Program-made: the position numbers and the translations under genes | Shown: positions 1-9,064 of the stretch, one piece after another | How positions within the stretch are numbered: position 1 is the stretch's first letter | How the letters are laid out: each line of letters starts with the position of its first letter | Assembly (NCBI RefSeq): GCF_002699985.1 | Contig: NZ_LKBT01000023.1 | Coordinates: 279,502 to 343,501, forward strand | Source: Pseudomonas sp. ICMP 561 | GTDB taxonomy: Bacteria; Pseudomonadota; Gammaproteobacteria; Pseudomonadales; Pseudomonadaceae | Reading direction: 5' to 3' | Length of the DNA: 64,000 nt | Notes under the pieces: model-generated | Told to the model about the DNA's origin: nothing | The model's input: the letters and a program-made list of their open reading frames with translations, nothing else | Databases searched by the model: none

Positions 1-189
1 GGGACACCTGCAAAGGTGTCATGGCGTGCCATCGAACTGCTTGGCGTAAGCGACGACTCGGCAAGGGTGAGCGGCAGCCTCAAGCTTGATGAGCAAATCG
101 TGGCGCTAGGGGCACACCTGCTTCATGAGGGCCAGGAAGTGCTGGTGCTGCGTCCGGGCGCCAATGGCGTCGCAGGAGTGAGGCCATGA
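1..189 (+). CDS. RND efflux membrane fusion (adaptor) protein, C-terminal end only
   Basis: Open from the first base in frame 1 and ending in TGA at 187-189, so only the last 62 residues are present. The tail (SGSLKLDEQIVALGAHLL followed by EGQEVLVLRPG) looks like the membrane-proximal end of an HlyD/AcrA-type periplasmic adaptor. The stop overlaps the ATG of the pump gene (ATGA), which implies translational coupling in one operon. Adaptors of this family join an inner-membrane RND pump to an outer-membrane channel. The adaptor call rests mainly on this context, because most of the protein lies outside the window. Confidence 0.7.
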   Translation, partial: GTPAKVSWRAIELLGVSDDSARVSGSLKLDEQIVALGAHLLHEGQEVLVLRPGANGVAGVRP

Positions 190-3100
190 GTGGCGGGCGC
201 TTCAATCTTTCAGCCCTTGCGGTTCGTGAGCGGTCCATCACGTTGTTCCTGATTTTCCTGATCGGGGTGGCCGGAACGCTTTCTTTTTTTAAATTGGGAC
301 GCGCAGAAGATCCGCCGTTTACCGTCAAACAGATGACCGTTATTTCTGCCTGGCCGGGCGCCACTGCGCAAGAGATGCAAGATCAGGTGGCCGAGCCGCT
401 TGAAAAGCGCATGCAGGAACTCAAATGGTATGACCGAAGCGAGACCTACACCCGTCCAGGCCTGGCGTTCACCATGGTTTCACTTCAGGATAAAACGCCG
501 CCTTCCCAGGTGCAGGAGGAGTTTTATCAAGCCCGCAAAAAACTGAGCGATGCCGCGCGATCCTTGCCTGCCGGGGTTATCGGTCCGATGGTCAATGATG
601 AGTTCTCGGACGTGACCTTTGCGCTCTTTGCATTAAAAGCAAAAGGTGAACCCCAGCGTTTGTTGGTGCGCGATGCTGAAGCTCTGCGGCAGCGCTTGTT
701 GCATGTGCCCGGCGTAAAGAAGATCAATATCATCGGAGAGCAGGCCGAGCGCATCTTTGTGTCGTTCTCTCATGAGCGGTTGGCGACGCTGGGCATCTCG
801 CCTCAGGACATTTTTTCAGCACTGAACAACCAGAACGTGCTGACGCCTGCCGGTTCGATAGACACCAGCGGGCCCCAGGTGTTTTTGCGTCTGGATGGCG
901 CCTTAGACACGCTTGAGAAGATCCGCAACACGCCCATCGTGGTTCAGGCCAAAACGCTCAAGCTGGCGGATGTCGCGACGGTTGAACGGGGTTACGAAGA
1001 CCCGGCGACGTTTATGGTGCGCAATCAGGGCGAGCCCGCGCTTTTGCTGGGCATCGTGATGCGCGAGGGCTGGAATGGTCTGGATCTGGGTAAGGCGCTG
1101 GATGCCGAGACGTTGAAAATCAACACCGCTATGCCGCTGGGCATGACGTTGTCGAAGGTCACTGATCAATCCGTCAACATCAGCTCGGCCGTTGATGAGT
1201 TCATGATCAAGTTCTTTGTCGCGCTGCTGGTGGTGATGCTGGTCTGCTTTCTCAGCATGGGCTGGCGAGTGGGCGTGGTGGTCGCAGCAGCTGTGCCTCT
1301 CACGCTGGCGATCGTCTTCGTGGTGATGGAAGCTTCGGGCAAGAATTTTGACCGTATTACTTTGGGGTCATTGATTCTCGCCCTGGGGCTGCTGGTGGAC
1401 GACGCCATTATCGCCATCGAAATGATGGTGGTGAAAATGGAGGAGGGCTATGACCGTATCAAGGCGTCCGCCTACGCCTGGAGCCATACGGCCGCACCCA
1501 TGCTGGCGGGTACGCTGGTCACCGCAGTGGGGTTCATGCCTAACGGTTTTGCTCAGTCAACGGCGGGTGAATACACCAGTAACATGTTCTGGATCGTGGG
1601 TATTGCGCTGATTGCTTCGTGGGTGGTGGCAGTGGTTTTCACGCCGTATCTGGGCGTGAAAATGTTGCCCGACATCAAGCCGGTCGAAGGCGGGCATGCG
1701 GCCATTTACGACACCCCTCATTACAACCGCTTTCGACGAGTGCTCACCCGCGTTATCGCCCGAAAATGGTGGGTAGCAGGTGCGGTCATCACTGCTTTTG
1801 CCGTGGCGATTGTCGGCATGGGGCTGGTTAAAAAACAATTCTTCCCGACGTCAGATCGTCCTGAAGTATTGATCGAAGTGCAGATGCCGTATGGCACATC
1901 GATTGAGCAAACCAGCGCCACGACAGCCAGGATCGAAGCGTGGCTGAAAGAGCAGGAGGCGGCAAAAATTGTCACGTCTTACATCGGACAGGGTTCGCCG
2001 CGTTTTTACCTGGCAATGGCGCCGGAGCTGCCGGACCCTTCGTTCGCAAAGATCGTTGTGCTGACCGAGAGTCAGGAAGCACGGGAGTCCCTCAAGCACA
2101 CCATTCGCGAGGCAGTTGCTCAGGGCCTGGCACCTGAAGCTCGGGTGCGAGTCACACAACTGGTATTCGGTCCGTATTCACCCTTTCCAGTCGCCTACCG
2201 CGTGATGGGGCCCAACCCTGACACACTGCGTGAAATCGCCGGGCAGGTAGAAAAGGTGCTGCTGTCGAGTCCGATGATGCGAACCGTCAACAGTGATTGG
2301 GGGCCACGCGTACCGACGCTGCATTTTTCGCTGGATCAGGACCGCTTGCAGGCAGTTGGACTGACGTCCAGCGCAGTCGCCCAGCAATTGCAGTTCCTGC
2401 TCTCAGGCGTGCCGATTACGTCTGTACGCGAAGACATTCGCTCGGTCGAGGTGATGGGGCGGGCGGCAGGAGATATCCGTCTGGACCCGGCGCGCATTGA
2501 GGGCTTTACCCTTGTGGGCTCTGCCGGTCAGCGCGTTCCACTGTCGCAGATCGGAGAAGTGGGTGTGCGCATGGAGGACCCCATTCTGCGACGCCGTGAC
2601 CGCGTGCCGACAATCACGGTACGGGGCGATATAGCAGAAAACCTGCAACCCCCGGACGTGTCCGCGAAGATCATGAAAGATCTGCAACCCATCATCTCCA
2701 GCCTTCCTGACGGATATCGCATCGAGCAGGCCGGGTCGATAGAGGAGTCAGCCAAAGCCACGGTAGCCCTGGCGCCTCTGTTTCCGATCATGATTGCGAT
2801 TACGTTGCTGATCATCATCCTGCAAGTGCGATCAATGTCGGCGATGGTCATGGTGTTTCTGACCGCGCCGCTCGGGTTGATCGGTGTGGTGCCGACCCTG
2901 CTCTTGTTCGGACAGCCGTTCGGGATCAATGCCCTTGTGGGGCTTATTGCGCTGTCCGGCATCCTGATGCGCAACACGTTGATTCTCATCGGGCAAATCG
3001 ACCACAACGAAAAGGAGGGGCTCGATCCGTTTCATGCGGTGGTTGAAGCGACCGTACAGCGGGCACGTCCGGTGCTGCTCACTGCTCTTGCGGCGATTCT

Positions 3101-3278
3101 GGCGTTTATCCCGCTGACCCACTCGGTGTTCTGGGGCACCCTGGCTTACACCCTGATTGGCGGTACGTTGGGAGGCACCGTCATGACGCTGGTTTTCTTG
3201 CCGGCGATGTATTCCATCTGGTTCAAAATTCGTCCTGACAATGGCAAGGCCGTGGAACGCCGGGCGGTGCTCACTTGA
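186..3278 (+). CDS. RND efflux transporter permease (AcrB/HAE family)
   Basis: A 1030-residue protein, the usual length for proton-driven RND pumps. It shows the family layout: an N-terminal membrane helix, a large periplasmic loop, a helix bundle, a second periplasmic loop and a second bundle. The proton-relay Asp pair is visible in transmembrane helix 4 (LGLLVDDAIIAIEMMV, about residues 400-415). The first loop starts with RAEDPPFTVKQM, typical of the TriC/acriflavin-resistance branch rather than of MexB. It overlaps the adaptor gene by 4 nt. No outer-membrane channel gene follows, so the pump probably borrows an OprM/TolC-type channel. The substrate cannot be told from sequence. Confidence 0.93.
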   Translation: MSGGRFNLSALAVRERSITLFLIFLIGVAGTLSFFKLGRAEDPPFTVKQMTVISAWPGATAQEMQDQVAEPLEKRMQELKWYDRSETYTRPGLAFTMVSLQDKTPPSQVQEEFYQARKKLSDAARSLPAGVIGPMVNDEFSDVTFALFALKAKGEPQRLLVRDAEALRQRLLHVPGVKKINIIGEQAERIFVSFSHERLATLGISPQDIFSALNNQNVLTPAGSIDTSGPQVFLRLDGALDTLEKIRNTPIVVQAKTLKLADVATVERGYEDPATFMVRNQGEPALLLGIVMREGWNGLDLGKALDAETLKINTAMPLGMTLSKVTDQSVNISSAVDEFMIKFFVALLVVMLVCFLSMGWRVGVVVAAAVPLTLAIVFVVMEASGKNFDRITLGSLILALGLLVDDAIIAIEMMVVKMEEGYDRIKASAYAWSHTAAPMLAGTLVTAVGFMPNGFAQSTAGEYTSNMFWIVGIALIASWVVAVVFTPYLGVKMLPDIKPVEGGHAAIYDTPHYNRFRRVLTRVIARKWWVAGAVITAFAVAIVGMGLVKKQFFPTSDRPEVLIEVQMPYGTSIEQTSATTARIEAWLKEQEAAKIVTSYIGQGSPRFYLAMAPELPDPSFAKIVVLTESQEARESLKHTIREAVAQGLAPEARVRVTQLVFGPYSPFPVAYRVMGPNPDTLREIAGQVEKVLLSSPMMRTVNSDWGPRVPTLHFSLDQDRLQAVGLTSSAVAQQLQFLLSGVPITSVREDIRSVEVMGRAAGDIRLDPARIEGFTLVGSAGQRVPLSQIGEVGVRMEDPILRRRDRVPTITVRGDIAENLQPPDVSAKIMKDLQPIISSLPDGYRIEQAGSIEESAKATVALAPLFPIMIAITLLIIILQVRSMSAMVMVFLTAPLGLIGVVPTLLLFGQPFGINALVGLIALSGILMRNTLILIGQIDHNEKEGLDPFHAVVEATVQRARPVLLTALAAILAFIPLTHSVFWGTLAYTLIGGTLGGTVMTLVFLPAMYSIWFKIRPDNGKAVERRAVLT

Positions 3279-3386
3279 TCGTTTAATGGGGCACAAGAGA
3301 CTTGCCACAGTGATGACTTCCCCGCCGTACAAACGTAGTCTTGGTGGATCGTTTTCCAGATAACTACAAAAACTCAGGAGTCATCG

Positions 3387-4313
3387 ATGCAACCGATCCG
3401 TCTCGGTCTGGTGGGCTACGGCAAGATTGCCCAGGATCAGCACGTTCCCGCTATAACCGCCAACCCCGCGTTTCAGCTGGTTGCCGTCGCAACGCAAGGT
3501 AAGCCTTGTGCCGGGGTAGAAAACTTTCAGTCCTTGAGCGAGTTGCTCGAAAAAGGCCCGCAAGTCGATGCGATTGCGTTCTGCACACCGCCGCAAGGGC
3601 GATTTGCGCTGGTGCAGGAAGCGTTGGCGGCGGGTAAACATGTGTTGGTCGAAAAGCCGCCTTGTGCCACGTTGGGTGAAGCGATGGCGTTGGCAAGTCA
3701 GGCTGCGGAGCAGGGCGTCAGCGGGTTGTTCGCTTGGCATTCGCGTTATGCACCCGGTATCGAAGCTGCTCGCGACTGGCTGGCCACTCGCACGTTGCAC
3801 AGCGTGCAGATCGACTGGAAAGAAGACGTGCGTAAGTGGCACCCCGGGCAGGCATGGATCTGGCAGCCGGGTGGCCTGGGGGTTTTCGATCCGGGCATCA
3901 ATGCCTTGTCGATTGCCACCCATCTTCTGCCGCTGCCGCTGTTCGTGGAGTCCGCCGAACTGCGAGTCCCGAGTAACTGTCAGTCGCCGATTGCCGCGTC
4001 CATCAAGATGTCCGATTCGCGTCAACTGGATGTTCGCGCGGAGTTCGATTTTGACCATGGTCATGATGAACTCTGGAGCATCGAGATTCACTGTGCCGAA
4101 GGTGTTCTGCGACTGGACAACGGTGGTGCGCTGTTGAGCATCGACGGCGTACGTCAGGCCGTTTCGGAGGAGGGCGAGTACGCCGCTGTATATCGACATT
4201 TTCAGCAGTTGATTGGCGACAAAGCCAGTGATCTGGATTTGCAGCCGTTACGACTGGTCGCGGACAGTTTTTTTGTCGGCAGCCGGACGTTGGTTGAGCC
4301 GTTTTACGATTGA
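3387..4313 (+). CDS. gal: D-galactose 1-dehydrogenase-like Gfo/Idh/MocA oxidoreductase
   Basis: A 308-residue NAD(P)-dependent sugar dehydrogenase. The N-terminal Rossmann fold carries GLVGYGKIAQDQH, followed by the family motif EKPPCAT (about residues 90-96) with the catalytic Lys, and the substrate-domain stretch GGLGVFDPGINALS. The whole sequence strongly resembles the Pseudomonas D-galactose 1-dehydrogenase (Gal), which oxidises D-galactose to the lactone in the De Ley-Doudoroff route. L-arabinose is a known alternative substrate of the family. CAGGAG sits 6 nt before the ATG and supports the start. The gene stands alone, with no lactonase or dehydratase next to it. Confidence 0.85.
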   Translation: MQPIRLGLVGYGKIAQDQHVPAITANPAFQLVAVATQGKPCAGVENFQSLSELLEKGPQVDAIAFCTPPQGRFALVQEALAAGKHVLVEKPPCATLGEAMALASQAAEQGVSGLFAWHSRYAPGIEAARDWLATRTLHSVQIDWKEDVRKWHPGQAWIWQPGGLGVFDPGINALSIATHLLPLPLFVESAELRVPSNCQSPIAASIKMSDSRQLDVRAEFDFDHGHDELWSIEIHCAEGVLRLDNGGALLSIDGVRQAVSEEGEYAAVYRHFQQLIGDKASDLDLQPLRLVADSFFVGSRTLVEPFYD

Positions 4314-4339
4314 GCCTGCAGAAACCCGATTTCTGTAAT

Positions 4340-4690
4340 GGTGTTCCTGGCACCACGCTGTCGTGCATCAAACGGAGACTTGTAGGAGCGCGCTTGCCCG
4401 CGATGGCATCTGGTCAGGCAACGCATTTTTTGCTGACGCATCGCATCCTCCGGATGCGGCCCAGACCAAGCGCGCTCCTATCAAACAAAATATAACTATC
4501 TGATTTGGAATGCTTTTTACTGTAGGAGTGAGCTTGCTCGCGATAGCTCCCGTACAGGCAATATATTCATCGACTGACAGGCCGAATCGCGAGCAATGTG
4601 GATCGCCACCCCGGTCACTCCTACAGGGTCCGTGTTTGCTGCGCGACAGCGTGGTGTCAGGGACACCGGGGCGACTCCTACAGGGCTTAT
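4340..4690. repeat. Cluster of REP palindromes between gal and a lipoprotein gene
   Basis: The gap between the convergent genes is filled with REP-type inverted repeats. The arms at 4383-4396 and 4467-4480 (TAGGAGCGCGCTTG and its complement) form one pair. The arms at 4520-4544 and 4586-4626 (CTGTAGGAGTGAGCTTGCTC and complement) form a second. Each REP is flanked by a longer conserved tag reading roughly GGCACCACGCTGTCG: forward near 4342-4370 and reverse near 4625-4660. The same tag recurs next to the REP pair at 51029. Such elements sit between genes in this group and can act as transcript ends or gyrase sites. The function here is inference. Confidence 0.8.
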
Positions 4691-4723
4691 GTTTTTCCTG
4701 TTGGAGCAAGCAAACGCGGTGCT

Positions 4724-6112
4724 TTACCTCGCATTTACCACCTGCATATTCAGTGATGTGTAATCTTTTTCGTCAGTGCGGGCATGATAGAAAAAGCCGT
4801 AATCCACAAGGTAGTAGTAATGCTCTGTCTGGGGGAGCGTGAAGCCACCCATGTTGGTGCGGCAGATCAGTGCTTTCGCGTTGCCCTGCAGATTGGCGTG
4901 CAGTTTTTTCGCGGGTTGCTCGCTGTCCACTGAACACTCTACGGTTTCGGGGTCTTCGCCCAGTTTCCCAAGCACATTACTGGACAGGCTTCGAGTGAAG
5001 GTGTAACCCACTTTGCTGCCCACGTTCAGGTGTTGCCAGTCGCCCTGGAAGGTCAGACTTTTCATTACCAGAGTGTCATGGGAAAGTTTGGCTTGTTCTC
5101 TGCCGGACAGCTCCAGCAGTCCGCGCCAATTAATCTGACGCCCGACGTGATTTTCGTTTTTATGGGCAATCGCGAGCTGCCCGGTAGTCGGGTCTGTGGA
5201 CAGAGTAAGCGCTTTGCCGTCTTTCCATTCAATCTTGCCATTGCTGCGTGTCCCGGCGAACTCGATGTAATTGAGCTGTCGGGACGGCGCTGGCATGCGC
5301 AGTTGTTCGATGTTTTTCAAGACTGACGGATTGACGTCGGGCAGGGCATCGGCTGCCACCGTTGCCTTGCTGCGCTGCTTGTGTGCAGGCAGGGAGGCCA
5401 GCGAGTCGGGTGCCTTGCACACATGCTCGAACAGTCTGGACAGGTCCTCGTCCGCGGTAGTTACGGTCTTTGATACGGGAAGTCTCTCAATTTGCCCGTC
5501 GGTAACTTCATTTTTGGCGTTGAGGTAATAAAGCCCCAGCAGAGTTGCGTTACGCGCGCTGCAGTCCATGACGTAGTGTTCGCGTGTCTGGGTGAAAGGC
5601 GCGGTGTTGGACGGGCTGATACTGGTTTTCGGCTCATCATGGGCCGACCAGAACTGCACCTTGTCGCCCTTTTTCTGCAGGCTCGTGATGTCGAGCAGTA
5701 GCTGTTGTTGATCGTCAGCCCCGGCGACCTGACGCCAGTCCGGCATTGGCAGGTTTTTGCACGCGCGAGTGAAGTCCCGATTGTCCATCAGCACGGTATG
5801 GTATTGCGCTGGCAGTGGCGTTGCAGGGGTGTAGAACCCGTAATTGCCGGGATAGAAGCGCCTGTATTTGAACGAATAAACCTGATTGACCTGCGGCTGT
5901 GAGCAGGCGGCTGAAAACTGTGAAGAACTCCAGAATGGCGGGCCTGAATCGGTCGGGTCAGCGACCTGAAAGTTAATCACGTCACCTTCACGCATCACGC
6001 TGTTGGGTGTGAAAGGCTGTTCAAGCAGCGCAGTCTGTTTGTCTGCTGGCACCTGATGGCTGGAGCAGGCTGCAAGGCTCATGAAGGCAAGAGGAACAAT
6101 CGTGCGTCGCAC
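4724..6112 (-). CDS. Putative lipoprotein of unknown function
   Basis: A 462-residue protein with a lipoprotein signal peptide: a short basic start, a hydrophobic stretch and the lipobox LAAC at about residues 13-16 followed by SS. GTG at 6112 is preceded by TGGAGACACCG, a good ribosome site. The mature part is hydrophilic with scattered Cys residues (CSQPQV, CKNLP, CSARN, CKAPD, CSVDSE, CRTNMG) that could form disulphides in the periplasm. There are no catalytic motifs that I recognise. It ends beside the REP cluster and is transcribed away from the small gene upstream. I do not assign it to a family. Confidence 0.75.
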   Translation of the reverse strand: MRRTIVPLAFMSLAACSSHQVPADKQTALLEQPFTPNSVMREGDVINFQVADPTDSGPPFWSSSQFSAACSQPQVNQVYSFKYRRFYPGNYGFYTPATPLPAQYHTVLMDNRDFTRACKNLPMPDWRQVAGADDQQQLLLDITSLQKKGDKVQFWSAHDEPKTSISPSNTAPFTQTREHYVMDCSARNATLLGLYYLNAKNEVTDGQIERLPVSKTVTTADEDLSRLFEHVCKAPDSLASLPAHKQRSKATVAADALPDVNPSVLKNIEQLRMPAPSRQLNYIEFAGTRSNGKIEWKDGKALTLSTDPTTGQLAIAHKNENHVGRQINWRGLLELSGREQAKLSHDTLVMKSLTFQGDWQHLNVGSKVGYTFTRSLSSNVLGKLGEDPETVECSVDSEQPAKKLHANLQGNAKALICRTNMGGFTLPQTEHYYYLVDYGFFYHARTDEKDYTSLNMQVVNAR

Positions 6113-6171
6113 CGGTGTCTCCAGTCAGTCCGTTTGATGGGGGATAATTACATAAGTGGTTAGATACGAAA

Positions 6172-6462
6172 TCAGGATTTTGACAGGGCAGGCTCAAACG
6201 CCACCGGGAAATCCGCTGCCAGCAAACGATGAGCACGTTCAAGCAGGTCTGTTGGTTGATCCCGCTGCGTATTGAACAAGCTGATGCCCAAATGATGTTC
6301 AAGGTGCAGCGTGAGTGTCTGATCGCCGACCAGCAAGTCCCAATAACGCTGATCAAGGGCGTCGACTTTTTGCGTCCAGACGCCTTGAAGTTTTTGCTCA
6401 AGCTCTCGGGCGATCACTTCAAATAAATGCCAGTCGGCTGCTTCGGATATTCTCAGTTCCAC
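6172..6462 (-). CDS. Small conserved-looking hypothetical protein
   Basis: A 96-residue acidic, soluble protein with Trp- and Leu-rich segments (ALDQRYWDLLVGDQTLTLHLEH). GTG at 6462 has AGAGGCAACCCC upstream, a plausible ribosome site. It has no signal peptide, membrane segment or recognised motif. It lies 59 nt upstream of the lipoprotein gene on the same strand and may share its transcript. The regular amphipathic pattern and GC-rich third positions support real coding. Function unknown. Confidence 0.6.
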   Translation of the reverse strand: MELRISEAADWHLFEVIARELEQKLQGVWTQKVDALDQRYWDLLVGDQTLTLHLEHHLGISLFNTQRDQPTDLLERAHRLLAADFPVAFEPALSKS

Positions 6463-6575
6463 GGGGTTGCCTCTTCTCCAAGACTGCTGTCCTGCTTAAC
6501 CGGGGATGACCTGCCGACCGGTTACGGGTTATATAACACTCCGCAACTGACCACACGACCCAAGAGCGCCAGACA

Positions 6576-7193
6576 ATGTTATCCGAACAACAGGCCCGCG
6601 CCATCGTGCTTGCTCTCCATGACGGTTATCTCAGGGACGGAAAGCCGGAGCGTTTTGTTGTTTATTTTTGTGAGCTTTCTGCCAATGGCGATTACTGGGT
6701 AGTTCGCTCCAATTCTGAGGATTACGTTGTGCATGGCAAGACGGAGTATTGCTATGTTGGCGTTAATGCTCACCTTGTCGACGTCTTGACTGGAGCGGTC
6801 GAGACAGTTTGCAGTGCCATAAGTGTTGAAGAGTACCTGCAAGACAAGTACGACCTGCGTACGGCTGGGGAAAATCTTTACGTGCTCACTCCAACGTTTA
6901 GCCGTGAACATAAACCCGAACTGATTAACCTTCGTCGAAAACTCGAATGCTCTTACCCGCAAGCCCTGATGTTGATAAACGAGCAGCGTCAGTGGCTGAC
7001 GGGCAGGCGTCGCTATCTTGAATGTGTGCAGCAGTTGCTTGTGGATCAGGGCATCTCCACCCGGATTGAGCTGCATTCTGAATCAGGCCAGGCGATTGCC
7101 ATTGGCGTCGAATGCTGGCATATCGGCGCTGCGTTGAAGGCACTTCGTTCCAGGATTGCCGCTTTCTCGAAGAGCGATCAGGTAACGCAATGA
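6576..7193 (+). CDS. Hypothetical protein with Imm35/YrhB-like N-terminal half
   Basis: A 205-residue soluble protein. Residues 20-90 (YWVVRSNSEDYVVHGKTEYC, then VDVLTGAV) resemble the YrhB/Imm35 fold seen in immunity proteins of polymorphic toxins. The C-terminal half (LRRKLECSYPQALMLIN, then LLVDQGISTRIEL) is helical and not recognised. Its stop overlaps the start of the next gene as ATGA at 7190-7193, so the two are coupled. No toxin gene is adjacent. The immunity role is inference from fold resemblance; that the gene is real is much more certain. Confidence 0.6.
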   Translation: MLSEQQARAIVLALHDGYLRDGKPERFVVYFCELSANGDYWVVRSNSEDYVVHGKTEYCYVGVNAHLVDVLTGAVETVCSAISVEEYLQDKYDLRTAGENLYVLTPTFSREHKPELINLRRKLECSYPQALMLINEQRQWLTGRRRYLECVQQLLVDQGISTRIELHSESGQAIAIGVECWHIGAALKALRSRIAAFSKSDQVTQ

Positions 7194-8050
7194 CCCAGGA
7201 GTTATCTGACCGCGAAATCAAAACGCTGCTGATAGCCGCCGAAGAGCATGGCCTGGCGCTGAGTGATCTGGAGCAAATCAGACTTCAGTCCGAAATGAAT
7301 TCGGCAGACATCCTGAACAAGTTGGCACTAACTGTTGCCGAGGGCTACCTGTCGCACGCCTTGACCTATGAGTTTTGCGATGGCGTCATGAATGGGATCG
7401 CGAATGCCATCGTCGAGGTAGGCATAGTGACTGATCTGCCACAGCCAGCCTTCGCGCTTTATCAGGCTTTCGATCAAGGCGAGTGGGTTCGCAGCAATGA
7501 TCCGCCAGATACTGATCCGGGTGAGAAATACACCAGGCCTGTGGTGATGGAAATAATGAACTCATTGGAAGTAAACAAAAAGGAACCCCATATGCTCCGC
7601 CTGATCTGGCTGCGCGATGATATGCAGTACAGCAATACCTTCGCACAGTGGGTGCACGAACAATTTGCTTATGAGTACGTCGATCGCCCATTGAGTGACT
7701 GGCAGCGTGAGTTTGCCGAAGGGCAGGTTAATGGTGACTGGCAATGCCTGATCGCCGTCGAGGATGGCCTGCTTCTGGGCGGTGCTGCACTGGCCAGAAA
7801 TGACCTGGCCGAGCGCCCTGATATCGGGCCTTGGCTGGCCTGCGTTTTCATCGCCCCGCATGCACGGCAGCGAGGTCTGGCGGAGCAACTGATCGAAGGC
7901 ATTTGCGCTACAGCGAAAGCCAACGGCAATACGCGACTGTATCTGCATACCCACGATCGCCATGAGTACTACGCCAAGCGCGGCTGGCAGGTGCTGGAGA
8001 GTTTTCAGGCGTGGGGTAAGGAACACAGGCTGATGGGGCGGGATCTTTGA
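7190..8050 (+). CDS. Immunity-like N-domain fused in frame to a GNAT acetyltransferase
   Basis: The ATG at 7190, overlapping the upstream stop, gives 286 residues. Residues 1-130 are a helical, acidic domain of unknown function (FCDGVMNGIANAIVEVG; WVRSNDPPDTDPGEKYTRP). From about residue 135 a complete GNAT domain begins (MLRLIWLRDD), with the acetyl-CoA loop in VFIAPHARQRGLAEQLIEGI and the late motif RLYLHTHDRHEYYAKRGW. An internal ATG at 7591 is preceded by AAGGAACCCCAT, a good ribosome site. The GNAT may therefore once have been, or may still be, translated as a separate gene. GNATs of this size act alone. The target substrate is unknown. Confidence 0.7.
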   Translation: MTQELSDREIKTLLIAAEEHGLALSDLEQIRLQSEMNSADILNKLALTVAEGYLSHALTYEFCDGVMNGIANAIVEVGIVTDLPQPAFALYQAFDQGEWVRSNDPPDTDPGEKYTRPVVMEIMNSLEVNKKEPHMLRLIWLRDDMQYSNTFAQWVHEQFAYEYVDRPLSDWQREFAEGQVNGDWQCLIAVEDGLLLGGAALARNDLAERPDIGPWLACVFIAPHARQRGLAEQLIEGICATAKANGNTRLYLHTHDRHEYYAKRGWQVLESFQAWGKEHRLMGRDL

Positions 8051-8113
8051 CTGTGCTTGAAGTCGGGCAGCCCTCGGCTGATACCCACCACATTTTGACA
8101 AAAGGACCTGTCG

Positions 8114-8599
8114 ATGCCGACTCCGAAACTGCATCTCATGTGCGGCAAGATCGCCTCCGGCAAATCAACACTTGCGAAGGCACTTGTCGCTGAACACTCG
8201 GCAATCCTGCTGATTGAGGATCACTGGCTCTCGAGGCTTTACCCTGGCGAGATCAAATCAGTGGCCGACTATGTGCAATTCGCCCATCGAATTCGCGATG
8301 TTTTGCGCCCGTTGGTGATCGATATATTGCAGTCGGGCATCAGTGTTGTTCTGGATTTTCCTGGCAACACTCGCGCAGATCGCGAGTGGTTACGTGGTCT
8401 GGCGGAATCAGGCGGAGTGGGACACTGCTTGCACTATTTGGACGTGGATGATGATATTTGCCGCGCCAGGTTGCACGCCCGCAACAAGAGTGGTGAGCAT
8501 GACTTTGCGGCGACCGACGCGGAGTTTGATTTGATCACTCGATACTTCCAGACGCCAACGCCGGAGGAAGGGCTGGATATTGAGGTTCACCGTTTGTAA
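8114..8599 (+). CDS. P-loop kinase-like ATPase (zeta-toxin/chloramphenicol phosphotransferase type)
   Basis: A 161-residue protein with a Walker A motif GKIASGKST at residues 11-19, an early IEDHWLSR segment, VVLDFPGNT around residue 80 and a possible lid region RARLHARNKSGEH. This is the layout of small nucleoside/antibiotic kinases and zeta-like kinases. The AAAGGA site 8 nt upstream supports the ATG. It lies 63 nt after the GNAT gene on the same strand, so the two may be cotranscribed. The phosphate acceptor cannot be predicted. No antitoxin gene is evident beside it, which argues against a classical epsilon-zeta pair. Confidence 0.75.
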   Translation: MPTPKLHLMCGKIASGKSTLAKALVAEHSAILLIEDHWLSRLYPGEIKSVADYVQFAHRIRDVLRPLVIDILQSGISVVLDFPGNTRADREWLRGLAESGGVGHCLHYLDVDDDICRARLHARNKSGEHDFAATDAEFDLITRYFQTPTPEEGLDIEVHRL

Positions 8600-8652
8600 T
8601 TCCTCAGTTGATTGACGATTGTCAGAGCATCCAGCCCTGACAATCTCCATCA

Positions 8653-8979
8653 TCAAACGGGTAAAAAGCGATGAACCTTGGCTTTCAATATCTCAATCAA
8701 TTCAGATTGCATGTATTCAAAGTCGTCAGGGATATCGAGGCAAACAACTCGCTTGTCTTTCAGCGCATTGGCAAACCTTGCCTTGAGTTTCCTGCGATGA
8801 GCAGGCTCCATGACGAATATCAGCTCCGCCCTCTCGACAAGCTCCGAGTCCACGGGAACGTCGGCGTCATGACCGACCCCCGCAGATGACGTTGTTACAC
8901 CCGGCCAGTTTGCAAAAACATGTTCAGCGGTCGGGCTGCGCAATCTGTTTTTACCGCAGACGAAAAGTACATTCAGCAT
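8653..8979 (-). CDS. Low-molecular-weight tyrosine phosphatase family protein
   Basis: Reading from ATG at 8979 gives 108 residues beginning MLNVLFVC. The P-loop is CGKNRLRS (C8-X5-R14-S), matching the CX5R signature of LMW phosphatases, with an odd Lys-Asn-Arg-Leu filling. It is shorter than classical members (about 150 aa) and lacks their usual DPY acid motif near the C-terminus; it has DIPDDFEYM instead. It belongs to the short 'low molecular weight phosphatase family' group often described as protein tyrosine phosphatases. An upstream in-frame ATG at 9021 adds 14 residues with no family resemblance. Substrate unknown. Confidence 0.8.
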   Translation of the reverse strand: MLNVLFVCGKNRLRSPTAEHVFANWPGVTTSSAGVGHDADVPVDSELVERAELIFVMEPAHRRKLKARFANALKDKRVVCLDIPDDFEYMQSELIEILKAKVHRFLPV

Positions 8980-9064
8980 GGATGAAACCTTTATCCGACG
9001 GGGTCGGGATCGGTCAGTCATTGTTTAGAATAGCGCTGTCGCAACCGGTAGAATTTGCGTGATT

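Noticed and set aside
2528..3007. Long minus-strand frame inside the RND pump gene
   Set aside because: It lies antisense to a well-conserved transporter and its translation has no protein-family character; shadow of GC-biased codons.
8114..8599. Zeta toxin of a toxin-antitoxin pair
   Set aside because: The P-loop fits, but no epsilon-like antitoxin gene is adjacent, so a generic kinase call is safer.
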